DNA of 64,000 bases from the NCBI GenBank assembly GCA_905250075.1, contig CAJNOP010000033.1:1612613-1676612 (forward strand). The letters are read 5' to 3'. Both the position numbers and the translations under genes were made by a program. Below the pieces are notes generated by a model. That model saw only the letters and a list, made by a program, of their open reading frames with translations. It ran no database searches and had not been told where the DNA came from. Position 1 is the stretch's first letter, and every line of letters starts with the position of its first letter. Below, piece after piece: positions 13,401-25,252 of this stretch. This DNA is from Rotaria sp. Silwood1. Taxonomy: Eukaryota > Rotifera > Eurotatoria > Philodinida > Philodinidae.

Positions 13401-14885
13401 AGTGTGAATAATTAGGGTGACTATTTCGAATATTTGATCAACATACCTCTGTATTTCTTTTTTGAGGTCTACCGCCAACACTTATTGTATACTTTAGTAT
13501 GTATATAGACGGATAAGGATTAGGCATGACGTGTAGAAAGAACGTTAAGAACAGGATACACTTACGTGATTTAATATTACCGTCAAATATCATCACAAAC
13601 AGGTTTTATAAAAAATTATATTATTGTAATATTAGGTGAAGAATAATCAAATATTAGAGAAATGTAAAGCATTGTTTTTTAGTATGAGACCATATTGAAT
13701 GTTTATTTGAGCTTCTTGTAAGGAATTAAAATATCTTCCCTATTACTTTTATTGTACAGAATACTTTTTTGATCATTTTAATATTTCGATTGAAATCTAT
13801 CAAAATCAAAAATATGACATAGTTTTTAATGATTATAGTTACTCAACAAAGCGAACTATTTTACCTGTGTCCTCTTAAAAGTACTTTTTAAAACAGCAAT
13901 TTGATATCGATTTTCATAGAAATTAGCTTTTCAGTGGCAATACATAGCTAAGATTTCACTTATTATAATATCTTATTTTGTAGACGGTGCTCTACATTGA
14001 TGTTAAGATATTCAAAACCACTAACCAACGATTGCGCCAAAACTGCTATTTTGCTTCGTACGGACACAATTTTGAACTTTTTCACAACATTTGATTTTAA
14101 TTGTTCAATTTTGTTTTAGAGAGAAACCTTAATATAGATTGGCCAAATTTTGATTTCTTCAGTCTATCGGGACTAATCGTTTTGGTCACCACTTCGGTCA
14201 AAAAAACAATTTTTAGTTCTGCACTCGCACTACATAATACATGTACTAGTGAACAAAGCGATACTCTTTTCAAGTAATGGCGATGCGCTTGAGACATTTT
14301 GCCCGATCCACATGACCTCTAACATCCTTTCTCTTGGAGATTCATTCCTTTCTTTTTTTTTGATTCACTACTACTTCCTCTATTCTTCACATTCATGTGT
14401 TCAACAACTCTATTATTTACGAAAAAAAAACCATTCATTTTAGTATCAAAATTGAAATAATCGATATGCAATAATTTTTGTATAAACTTCTAGTAAGAAT
14501 ATGGTATATGCAGCAAGTCCTACACGATCATAGAATATATCAGTTCTAATAGAAAAGTGTTAGTCCCGATTCCGCCAGGAGTAGTATCATCTTGTTCATA
14601 TCTACTTCAGGCTTTTACCAGTTGTTTTTTTAATGGTTGAAAAATGAGTGAATATTTCGTGCTAAGACTTTCGCAACATAGGTTACATTCATTGCTTTTT
14701 TTTCTTCACTAATAGAATACGGAATTGATTTGATAATTTTTCTTTTCTAGGTAACTGAATTCGAAACACTTCCTGATGGTGGTAGTCGTATAACTAAACT
14801 TGATCAAATATTATTAAATGGTAATCATGTTGCTATGCTTGTCCCCGGTGGTGAAGGACCAAGTACAACCGGCGGAGCAGTATAA
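10494..14885 (+). CDS. LSM5: U6 snRNA-associated Sm-like protein LSm5
   Basis: Subunit of the heteroheptameric LSm2-8 ring on U6 snRNA (splicing) and LSm1-7 ring (mRNA decay). Two exons, 10494-10730 and 14751-14885, joined in phase 0 across a 4-kb intron; 123 residues. Sm1 motif: [37 protein letters not shown]. Sm2 motif: [20 protein letters not shown]. The match to animal LSm5 is close throughout the core. The N-terminus carries about 35 extra Thr/Ser/Val-rich residues (animal LSm5 is about 91 residues). The stop lies 253 bases before the TAF5 start, with a polyadenylation signal AATAAA at 15113-15118. Confidence 0.95.
11690..11880 (-). pseudogene. Possible decayed coding fragment antisense in the LSm5 intron
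   Basis: Read on the minus strand, a frame giving [20 protein letters not shown] is followed, after a stop/frame change, by [20 protein letters not shown] and a basic tail. The codon choice and lack of low complexity differ from surrounding intron sequence. I do not recognise the parent gene; it may be chance. Confidence 0.25.
11926..12852. mobile_element. Non-autonomous long-terminal-inverted-repeat element (Tc1/mariner-type MITE/foldback) in the LSm5 intron
   Basis: The ends are inverted copies: CTTATGGCATACCAAAAGTAG at the left and its near-complement ending in GGTATGCCCTAAG at the right. Complementarity continues inward for well over 100 bases (about 11926-12065 against 12715-12852), and a further inverted pair lies at about 12150-12240 against 12524-12610. 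The element is flanked by TA on both sides (11924-11925 and 12853-12854), the target duplication typical of Tc1/mariner. No transposase frame is present, so it would need a transposase in trans. The first base of an arm was set by the TA. Confidence 0.75.
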
Positions 14886-15138
14886 ACAATTAAGAAACAT
14901 TTTGAAAAAAAGAAATTTGTTGTTCTAGTAGAAAAATTTGTTATAAAAAAATTTTTTTTTCCATTGCTCTACAAGAAAAACTCTTGAAATGAAAAACAAA
15001 AAAGTGATCAGATATTTTCGAAAGAAAAAATCATCAATGAATTTCTTATATATTTAAGATTCTTTTCATCTTAGATTAAAAAAGAAAAGAATATTATTTG
15101 TTTCTTCTATTCAATAAATGGACAAAACATAATTTATA

Positions 15139-18100
15139 ATGCATTTTCCATCACCATCAGCAGCATCACCATCTCAAAACCAAATATCAAATACAACAAA
15201 TTCCAATAATGTTTTATTTCTTCCATCGAATACATCAAAAATGTCATTTATAATTCCAAATAATAATACTAATAATTCGATAAATAATTCTAGTCAACAA
15301 ACAAATGTTTCATCATCAAATATACTTTCATCAACACCACAAACGGGAATGACAACATCAATTAATTTAAATGGTATAAATACACAAACAAATTTAACAC
15401 CAAATATATCAATACCATCTGGACAAACAACGCAACAACGTTTAGCATTTCCTCAACGAACAACATCAGCAACAGCATCATCATCATCATTATCAATACC
15501 ATCATTGCAATCTCAACAAATTCCACAAGAAGAATTTATGAAAATTCTTCGTGTCTTACAAGAAAATAATATGATGGAATCAGTTGAAACATTTAAAAAA
15601 GAATATCAATCATTATTTAATAAAACATCAACAACAACATCATTAAGTGAACCTTATTTTAATGCACTTGATGGTTATATATCATATGTACAAGAACAAC
15701 CAGATTCGAGTCGACATGAATTTGCTCAATTAATATATCCATTATTTGTTCATATGTATTTAGATTTAATTGAAAAAGATCAACTTGAAGAAGCACAACG
15801 ATTTTTTAAGACATATGTTCAAAATACAAATTTACAAGCAACAGTTTTTGCATCACATAAAGATGATCTTTTTCGTATTAAATCATTAATTACAAAAGAA
15901 CAAATAGCACAAAGTGAATATGTTAAATCATTTCGTCATAATGGACGTTATTGGATTAAATTATGTAATGCATCACTTGAATTACTTGATCAATTTTTAA
16001 TTAAACAACAAAAATATCCATTATTAACAAAAATTGTTCAAGCATATTTTCAAGTAAGAAATTTATTAAAATAGAATTTGATATTAAAATATACGTTACT
16101 TTTTATATCGATCGATTCCTAACATTAAACTTGAATTATGATAAAATTCTTAGACTTCTATGATTTTAATTGACGATGTCATAAGCCTTGAAATATCAAA
16201 GACTATGAAAACGGGAAAAAAACAGATCATCTCCATCGTTCTGAACATATCTTCGTTATTTTGTTGCAGCAAGATCTTATTTGAAAGCATGCATAAAACT
16301 GTACAAAAATGTTTCGAATAGGTTTCTGAAAATGTCGAATCTTGATATAAAAGAATTAGCATTTCTAGAAAACTGCATTTTTTTCTTCGAACAATTTCGT
16401 CTTGATCATAATGAATATGATATTCTGAATTAGAACGGGGCACTGAGTTACTTATGTATATTTTAAATATCTTTGAGACATTTTTTTTATCGAAAGATTT
16501 ACCTCTGATTTCCCAAAGGGTTTATACAAAAAAAAAAAAAGGAAATTTATCAAAACAATCTTTTTATTGCTTAATCATCTTTCATTTTGTGTCTTAGTAT
16601 TATTTTGAAGCCTTAAAACTCATTTTTCACTGTCAAAATCAATCTTTGTTGAAATTCATCTTTTTCATCAAGTCCTAAGAAGAGGTGAGGGTGTTACTTT
16701 ACTATTACTTTATAAAATAAAGATAAAGTAATGAAATAAAGGATTCTTTTTTTCGAATAAGAATGATGTTGGAAGCATAGCTCTACAGGGTAAGACTTTT
16801 TTTGGCATCCTATATCTTACCTTACAGCGATTTTCATACCATTAGCCTATCCCGTCCTATAGATTTTCTATCCCACACCCTGCCGTATTCTAAGATTTCC
16901 AAGTTTTAGCAGATATGAAAAAGCAAGTTACTTTTTTTTTGAATTATGAAATATGTATAGTTTTATGTATATTATTTATAACTACTGAAATGTATATCAA
17001 TATCATATAATAACGTAAAGCGTAAAGTAATTATTATAGAATAAGCAAAATAAATAGTCATAGGTACTATAGTTTTGAAGCAATGCTCTTCTATTATTAC
17101 TATAGTGATTCGAAGGAAGATGTTACTAATTCAGGGGTCGATTTAACTGTTACATGATCGGAAAAAAGAAACAAAAACTCACATTGATATACTGGTCGAT
17201 TCTATCTGACGGCTTAGACTGGTACCGGTAAGAAAGAACTGTATCGATTTCAACTCTATCTTCTGGCTACTCATGTAGCTGAATAATTGTGCAATTACAT
17301 GACAATTCAAGCTATTTCATGCATTTTAATGTAATTAATTCGCAGATAATATACTGTAGTACATTATTAACAAACATAATGCATTAAAATCTGTATAATA
17401 GATTGCATTCCAGACAGCAAAATCGAATCGAATTCGAATGAAGATTTTCTTATTTTTTTTTCGGTCTCCGTTGCATTATCATATAATTGCATCCATTATT
17501 TCCGTAGTGATTACATCGATAATCTCTTTTAAGTCAGATAGATGTCAATAGTGTCTTCGAAGTTGCTTGCCAAAATATTTCAAATATATGAACAACACCC
17601 TAATTCTACTCTAACAATTTTGCGTACCACTCTTATCCTGCAGATCTCTGGCTAGGAGTGTTCTAGAGCCACAGAATTTATGTTTAGAAAGATTTTTATC
17701 ATCAAATAAATGTATTTGTATTGAAAACAAGCTAACTCAGACATTATATGAACTTTTGCTTTTTTTTCTAATATTTAGCAGATTTCGGTCACAAAAATGA
17801 AGGCTGAGTAGAAATTAATATCATATTCTAAATCAACAGAACAAACGGAGGTGAATTATAAGTGTTTCAAATACTTTAGAGATCTTTTTTATTCCATCGA
17901 AAAATTCACTGGTACTCCTCTCAGAATGGTTAGGCCAAAAAATGAATTTTGCCAAGAAGAGATTTCAACAATGACAAACAGACTTCAAAGTTGTAAAACG
18001 ATAGGAGAATATTTAAACAATAAAAAGAGCGTTTTCATGGAATTCATTTTTTTTTGACACAACCATCCTGAGTTGGGGAGTAATCGGTGAATTTGTCGAT

Positions 18101-21100
18101 GAGAAAAAAAAATCTCAAAAATATTTGAAATACTTATAAGTCAACTCAGTTGCAGATGCTGATTGAGAGTATTATAGCGATTTCGATCAAATAGTCATTT
18201 GTTCTAAGCAAAATCTGTTAAATACTAGTCAAAAAAAGCACAATTTTATGCTTGACAAATAATGTACCCCTTCCTTTTCTGAAACTTTTTTTTTCTCAAA
18301 ATCTTGTAAACTGCAAAATTCTCTACAATATGCACAATATTGAAGTCTTTCCTCGATTAGCAATCAAGTCGAAAACTGACTTACAAGTCAAAAAAAGCCA
18401 GTTTAATAAAAGTGCAATTTTTCAGAAGACCTAATTCTTTCATATCAAGACTCAACTTTTTCAGAAACTTATTCGAGAAGTGTTTTGTTTTCGAAGCCCT
18501 CTCGTCTTTCAACGCTTATAGCTCTATCAAATCAAATTATAGAAGTCCAAAATTTTTTTCATAATTCTAGTTTAATGTTGGAAATCGATTGATATTTAAA
18601 AAAAAGTATATTCTAATTTCGATCATGAAATAGCCCTATTGACAAATGCTTGATCGACTGTTGAAATTTTTCTTAAAAATTTTATCTTTTTATTTCAGCT
18701 TGAGATTAATGATGGTAGTGCACGTAATGCTGAAACTCAACGTTTATTAAGTGGTGGTCGTCTTGGTGAAATAAAAACAGAAGATAATACTAATCGAATG
18801 TATTATGGTTTATTACGAGATCATGATCTTACAAGAATATTACAACATAAATCAATTCTTGCATCATCAACAGGTGCTGATAATGATGATGGTGGTGGTG
18901 ATGATCAACCATCAACATCAAAAAATCGAAAAAAACTTAAAAAAGACTTTTTTAATCAACGACAAAGTAAAGCTTCATTAAAAGTTGATCCTAATGCACC
19001 ACCACTTACACGAATACCAATTCCGGAATTAAGAGAACATGAACGAATGGATTTAATAAATACATTTCAAGGTAAAATCATTAATATTTTATTGAACGAT
19101 AAATATTTTAATAATATACTTCCAAAGAAACTCATTAAAACGATTCAGTACATAAAAGAGACATAAGACTAATATTAATAGTAAATAAATTTGCTATTAA
19201 AGAATCATTAGAAATATTCTAGATGATATGTTCAATGATGTGAAACATAGTAACATGATTGCTGTAATAAAATTGAGAGAGAGGACAAGATCTATATAGA
19301 ATTGTAATACTTTTCTAATGACTTTTTGATCATTTGTTATTCTAAATAAAAATTATAGGAAAGAAAATGTCAAAGGAACAATATTCAAGGATTCATAAAA
19401 GATTTTTTATGAAGAATAAAAGCTTTGTAGATCTTAATTAAGATTATGACAATTAGAGTTAGAGATTCTATATTGGTCAGATTTCGTGGGAATAAAAAAC
19501 AATCAAACAAATTGACACATAGTATACAGATAAATATTCAATAATTAATTTTAATATATAAGTGTTCAGAGACTTCATAGAAACATATATATTTGTGAAG
19601 TTGAAAAATTCAATGTTTTTATATTTTGACTCGAATTTAAAATCACAATAGTAGTGAACTTATATTTATTTCAAATTCAAAATAATTGATTGTTTTGTTT
19701 TTTCTTTTTTGCAGAAGATTATACACGAATGTTAAAAATAACACCTGATAATTTACCATCTTGTTGTTATTATACTTTATTAAATGGTTATCTTGAAATA
19801 AATTGTCTTGGTAAGTTTAGTTCACTAAACTAAAAAAAAAGGAAAATTCTCAGTAAATATTTTTCGTATTAAAGAAATATCTGAAGATTCAACATTACTT
19901 GCTGTTGGTTGTAAAAGTTCAAGTATATATGTATATTCATTAAATCGTCAAAAATTACTAACAATGAAACTTCCTCATGAACTTGAAAGATTAGATAAAT
20001 CAAATGAACATATTTATGAACAAATGATGACTAATGATGATCATAAAGATGATACAAATACAAATCATGAGTCTGACATACTTTATAATCAACGTTTATT
20101 ATGTGGTCATACTGGACCAGTATATGGTTTATCAATATCACGTGAAAAATGGTTTTTACTTTCATGTTCAGAAGATTGTACTATACGTCTATGGAGTTTA
20201 TTAACATGGACATGTTTAATTACATTTCGTGGTCATACACAACCTGTATTTGATGTACAATTTGGTCCATTTGGTCATTATTTTGCATCATGTTCACTTG
20301 ATAAAACAGCACGTTTATGGTGTATTGAACATGCTCAAACATTACGAATATATACTGATGGTTGTAATGATATGGAAACATTATGTTTTCATCCAAATTC
20401 AAATTATATAGCCACATCATCATCAGATCGAATTTTAAAAATCTGGGATTTATTAGAATGTAAAGAAGGACAACAAATGAAACCTATTAGACAAATGTCT
20501 GGGCATAAATTAAATGTTTGTATATTAAAATTTTCCAAAGATGGTAGATATTTAATATCAGCTGGATACGATCGACAAATTATGATATGGGACTGTAGTA
20601 ATGGTTCTTTAGTTACATGTTTACTTGGACATTCAGATGCAATTTTTTCTATGGTAAAATAATAGATTTGTTTATTTTTTAATGGTTATTCATTTGTAAT
20701 TAATTGTTTTCTTCTATCAGCATTGATAATCGAATGAGTAGTTCCAAATAGTATAAATTCTTCTCCCAAATCTCTAGATAGTAGTAAAATAAAAGTTATG
20801 TCTAGAAAAATATTCATTAATTCATTTTTAAGTAATAGTTAACTGAAAGTGCTAAGAGTTACTAGGGTAAATAATGCTCAATAAAATAAGATTTTCATTT
20901 AAAATCTTTCTAGGTGCTTATATTAACAGAAAAATAAATCTGATTGAAAAAACAAAACTGTTAACATCATCTCTGTGGGATTAAAATATGAGACTCGATA
21001 GCAATATTGGTATCATCAAAGAGAGTATTAAGCAATATATGTTTTGTTTTATGAATTCCTACCTACTTTTAATGTAAGATATTAATTGAGATCTATTGTA

Positions 21101-21740
21101 GTAAGTGTCAAAAAAAAGTCAATGGCAACTCTTTTATACTACTTATCTCACGGTGATCTTTAATCTCAAGATTAATTTTAGATTATACTTTATAAAAAAA
21201 ACTTAACAATACGAAAATATAATGTAAATTATTGTTTTCGATTATACTTTCGATGAAAACGAATTATTCGATAAAAAATTTTGTTTTTGAAAGATAAGAT
21301 ATGAGTTTTCTTTGTGATATGTGTCTACATATCTCGCTTATAACTCAAATACGAGATATGAAAATTTAGAATAATATTCATCGAGTTTGTAAAAAGATAG
21401 ATGACGGAATAAGGGACGAAAAGCAACTACTTGTTAAAGAGAGCATTAAAAAGAATTTTTTTTTTCTATTTAGGATATTTCTCGTGATGGTTCAATTCTA
21501 TGTACGGGTAGTGTTGATTTTTCTATACGAATTTGGAATTTTGGACAATTAATTAAAGATAAAGATGATGGAAAATTAGATACTGTTCAACGTGTTACAC
21601 CATCAGCGAAATATGAACTTGTTACCTATCGTACAAAACGAACATCTACCACATTAATACATTTTACTCGTCGTAATTTACTACTGGGTTTTGGTGTATT
21701 TATCCCACCAAATGAATCAACAACTAAAACTAAAACTTAA
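15139..21740 (+). CDS. TAF5: Transcription initiation factor TFIID subunit 5 (TAF5)
   Basis: WD40 scaffold subunit of TFIID (or of SAGA where no TAF5L exists), nuclear. Five exons: 15139-16053, 18699-19071, 19715-19810, 19875-20653, 21474-21740; 809 residues, all junctions in frame. Residues about 1-130 are Ser/Thr/Asn/Gln-rich; then a LisH-like helix (EEFMKILRVLQENNMMESV), the TAF5 N-terminal domain (HEFAQLIYPLFVHMYLDLI, FKTYVQ), an Asp/Gly-rich linker, and a C-terminal propeller with at least five clear WD repeats (GHTGPVYGLSIS, SCSEDCTIRLWSL, GHTQPVFDVQFGPFG, SCSLDKTARLW, SSSDRILKIWDL). The end HFTRRNLLLGFGVF is the TAF5 signature tail. TAF5, rather than TAF5L or SMU1, is chosen from the N-terminal domain and this tail. 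Intron 1 is 2.6 kb. Confidence 0.93.
16790..17335. repeat. Dispersed repeat, copy A (TAF5 intron 1)
   Basis: This stretch is similar by eye to 34384-34655 followed by 35218-35510. Shared words include GTAAGACTTTTTT, CAGTTTTATGTATATTATT, TACTATAGTGATT and CTCATGTAGCTGAATAAT. Copy A is uninterrupted and is therefore the better guide to the intact unit. No terminal repeats or coding frame are visible; its class is unknown. Confidence 0.6.
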
Positions 21741-22355
21741 TTATATTTGTGATAAAAAGAAAAACAAAACCAAAATCTTCGACTTTTCTCTTTGTATATT
21801 CAATGTGATAAAATAAGGACGAGAGCTAGATCAATTACAGTGAAAAATATAAAATAAAATAAAATGCGAAATCATCCGAATAGAAATCATTTAGACATAT
21901 GTCTCTCATATAACACATTGTATATAAATGTTTGTTTGTTTTTATAAAACAGTATATGTTATTTCTTGTGTTTATCTATTCTTGTTCGTATATGTTGCTA
22001 CTTTAATTTTTCCGTAGAATGTATATATTTATATATATGTTAGCGTCCAATCTCGGATTCAGTCCAATCTCAGATTCGCCTAGCCCAATCTCGAATTCTC
22101 ACATTGGACTAGTCCAACGTGAAAATCCGAGATTGGCTTAGACGGATCTGAGATTGGACTGTATCCGACATTGGACGCTAACATATACATGAAAACAAAC
22201 ATCCATCGAGAGAGAAAAGAAAAAAAAAATGTTAGCCCAGAAAATTTTCTTTGTCCTTTCTTTTTATATATTTACTTAAAGAATTAAGAATGAGCGATAT
22301 AAAAAAAAAACAAGAAAACAATTTTTTTTTCTTTGTTTATTTGTATTTTAAGATT
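21741..22355. other. Spacer between TAF5 and the VRK kinase
   Basis: AT-rich 3' UTR/promoter sequence. The only structured part is the inverted repeat at about 22033-22190, listed separately. An upstream in-frame extension of the kinase frame (22251-22355) is Phe/Lys-rich and looks like 5' UTR. Confidence 0.6.
22033..22190. repeat. Short palindromic MITE-like element
   Basis: An imperfect palindrome: ATATGTTAGCGTCCAATCTC at the left end and CATTGGACGCTAACATATAC at the right end, with internal repeats of the words CCAATCTC/GAGATTGG (about six copies in both orientations). It would fold into one long hairpin. It has no coding capacity. It sits about 165 bases before the VRK start, so it may be transcribed in the 5' UTR. 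Confidence 0.75.
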
Positions 22356-25000
22356 ATGCCACCAAAACGATCAGCAGCTAATGCCGCAGGCGGTGGTGGT
22401 CGAAAAAAAGGTGGTGCAGCTGCTCTATTTGAAATGGCTGAACCATTTACTAATGGAACTATTTTAACAGATCTTTGTCATAAAACATGGTCAATTGGTC
22501 AACCTATTGGACAAGGTGGTTTCGGTTGTCTATATGAATGTCGTAGTACATTATCTAAAACACCAATATATGTTGTTAAAGTTGAACCAGATTCTAATGG
22601 ACCACTTTTTTGTGAAATGCATTTTTATTTACAATTAGGAAAAAAAACCTTACAAGATACATTTATTAAAGTTAATCAACTTGATCATTTAGGTGTACCA
22701 CAATTAATAAGTCATGGCATGCATATTAGTTCAACAACAAAACGTCGTTATCGTTTTTTAATTATTCCATATTATAAACAAACACTTGCTAATGAACTTC
22801 AATTAACAAATAATAATATAGGTCATTGTCTTAATGAAAAACGTGTACAATCCATAGGTAAACAAATACTTGATATATTTGAATATATACATTCACATGG
22901 TTATGTACATGCTGATATAAAAGCTGAAAATATTCTTATGAATGATTCTATACATATTTATTTACTGGATTATGGTCTTAGTCGAAAAGTTTCATTACAA
23001 TATGAAGAAAAAATTCAACGACGACATGAAGGTACATTAGAATTTACATCATTAGATGTACATCGTGGTGCTGTACCATCATTTCGTGGTGATTTAGAAA
23101 TTCTTTTTTATAATATGTTACATTGGCTTGGTGCACGTATACCATGGTTAAACATAAATGATGGTGCACGTGTACAACAAGCAAAAATAACAGCACGTAG
23201 TGATCCATCAGGTTTTATTCAAAGTATATTTACAAATAAAAATTCTGTAACATCAAAAATGATTGATGCATTAACACAATTTTTTCGTGAAATTATACAA
23301 ATGAATTATACAGATAAAGGTGATTATCGACGTTTAAGAGAAATTATAACATGTAAATCTCGACAACGACGTTCATCTATTGGTGCTGTTTCATCACGAA
23401 AACCATTAATCGATTTAAAAAAAGAAGATCAAGAAGAAGAAGAAGAAGAAGAAAAAGAAAAAAAGCCAGAACCAAAGAAAAAAACTTCACCACGTCATCC
23501 AACAACAACAACAACAGTTAATCGAGCACGTAGTGCTTCACGTGATCGTGATCGAAGAAAAAGTCGTCATGAAACACGTTCACCATCACCACCAATTCAA
23601 ATGCTTTCTGCACGTAAGCGTGCTCGTTCCAAAAACACTAACAGATACACGAAAAGAAAAATTTTCAAACGATAGCTTTGTTATTACCGGTTTTGAATAA
23701 ATTCATCAAAAACAAAAAAAAAGTCTCTCTAAGTAATACTTCGCATTTGAGATAAGATAAACACGTACAGAAGCTAGAAGAATTTATTCTTACATACTGA
23801 AATTTTCAGAATTATGATTGTTTCACTAAGATTCTTAAAAAAGAATTTTATGCAAACAGTGGCTCTAAAAATTAGTCATATAGATTTCATTTTCCTAAAA
23901 TTCAAAATTTCTAGAAAATCTAAAACCAATTTTTTCAACAAATAGAATGCGACAAAAAAACATATCTTTTGACTATACAGAGTAACACAGCGACTAATTC
24001 TCTACTTTCTTCATCACATTATTTAACTAACTCACATCAAATTTATGGGAAACGTAAAAGTTTTTTTTTGTCCAGCTTGTCCTTGGGAAAAAGCCAAAAA
24101 AAAATCATCGACCATTTATTAATACCAATGCAGTTCCGTCAAAAACTATTGCCAAGAGCTCGGAAACAGCTTCGTTTGTAAAAAGAAACCAGTTGCTCTA
24201 TTGATTTGTGTAATTCAAAGAAATTTTTATTTTCGTATTCTATTTGTTGAAAAAGCAGGTTTGAAGTTCTTTATAAATCCTGAATTTTGGAAATACTGTG
24301 AAGATTTTTATTTCTCTTGAATCCTTATTGCAAAAAAAAACACTATTTGCACAAAGTCCCTATTTGTTCGATTTTTCATAAATACCATGGCAAGTATAAA
24401 CAGTCCAATGAAACGGACATAACTTCAGAAGAGTAATGCGTGACAACGAATCCTCCGAGATTTGTTTTACTTTCTACATCCTCTATCAATTGAGTATATG
24501 CTTCATCTGGGAATATTTTCTCTCTCATAAAATATAAGACTTTTTCAAATAAAAACAAAAACAATAAAAAAATTGCTAATTTTTTTTTTGTTTTAGGAAC
24601 ACCAACATTAAATAAACTTAGCACTCTATCAAGTCAACCAAAAAATAAAATTTCCAATCATGATATTGAAGATGATGAAAATGATATTGATATGAATGTT
24701 ATTCTTAATCCAACATTAAGCTCAACACGTATTGAACGACCACGTCGAGTGCAAGCACCTCCTTCTGTACCAGCACCACCACCTAAAATAACAAATGATT
24801 ATTATAATAAAGCAACTAATCTTAATACTGATGATAAAATTTATAAAAAACAGCCGATTGCATCAACAAGTGTTCGCTCAAATAATAATAATAATAATTC
24901 CAAAAATGAAAGAGAACATTCAGATATTATTGCAAAAGTTCTTGCTGGTATACCATTATCAGATAATGAAATTCGCCGAGTTATTCATCGACCTAAATAA
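22356..25000 (+). CDS. VRK1: Vaccinia-related kinase (VRK1-like) Ser/Thr protein kinase
   Basis: Chromatin-associated casein-kinase-like kinase. Exon 1 22356-23613, exon 2 24597-25000, joined in phase 1; 553 residues (human VRK1 396), the excess being a low-complexity tail. Seen: IGQGGFGCLYEC glycine loop (about residues 50-60), YVVKVEPDSNGPLFCEMHFY with the catalytic Lys, HADIKAENIL catalytic loop, LDYGLSRK in place of DFG (Tyr is normal for VRKs), and GTLEFTSLDVHRGA. Tail: acidic DQEEEEEEEK run, basic Arg/Ser stretches resembling nuclear signals, then Asn-rich sequence. The start at 22356 (MPPKRSAANAAGGGG) is preferred to the frame extension upstream. If the intron is retained the protein ends at 23675. 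A polyadenylation signal lies at 25125-25130, just before the CLIP gene. Confidence 0.9.
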
Positions 25001-25252
25001 AATTGTATAGACTTAAAAACAAAACACTTTTTGTATAGCAACGTAAAAAAAATTTTGTATAGAAATCAAAATATTATTTTTCTTCTTATACTCAGGAGTT
25101 TGACGTTTAAAACGTTATGAACAAAATAAATTTAAATGAATTGACTTCTCTCTTTTTTATTTCTTGTTCTTTATATATATATATTTCTTATTGTACTTTG
25201 ATATTTGACTTAACTAATGAAGAAGAAAATGATGTTGTAGATATTTGTTAGA

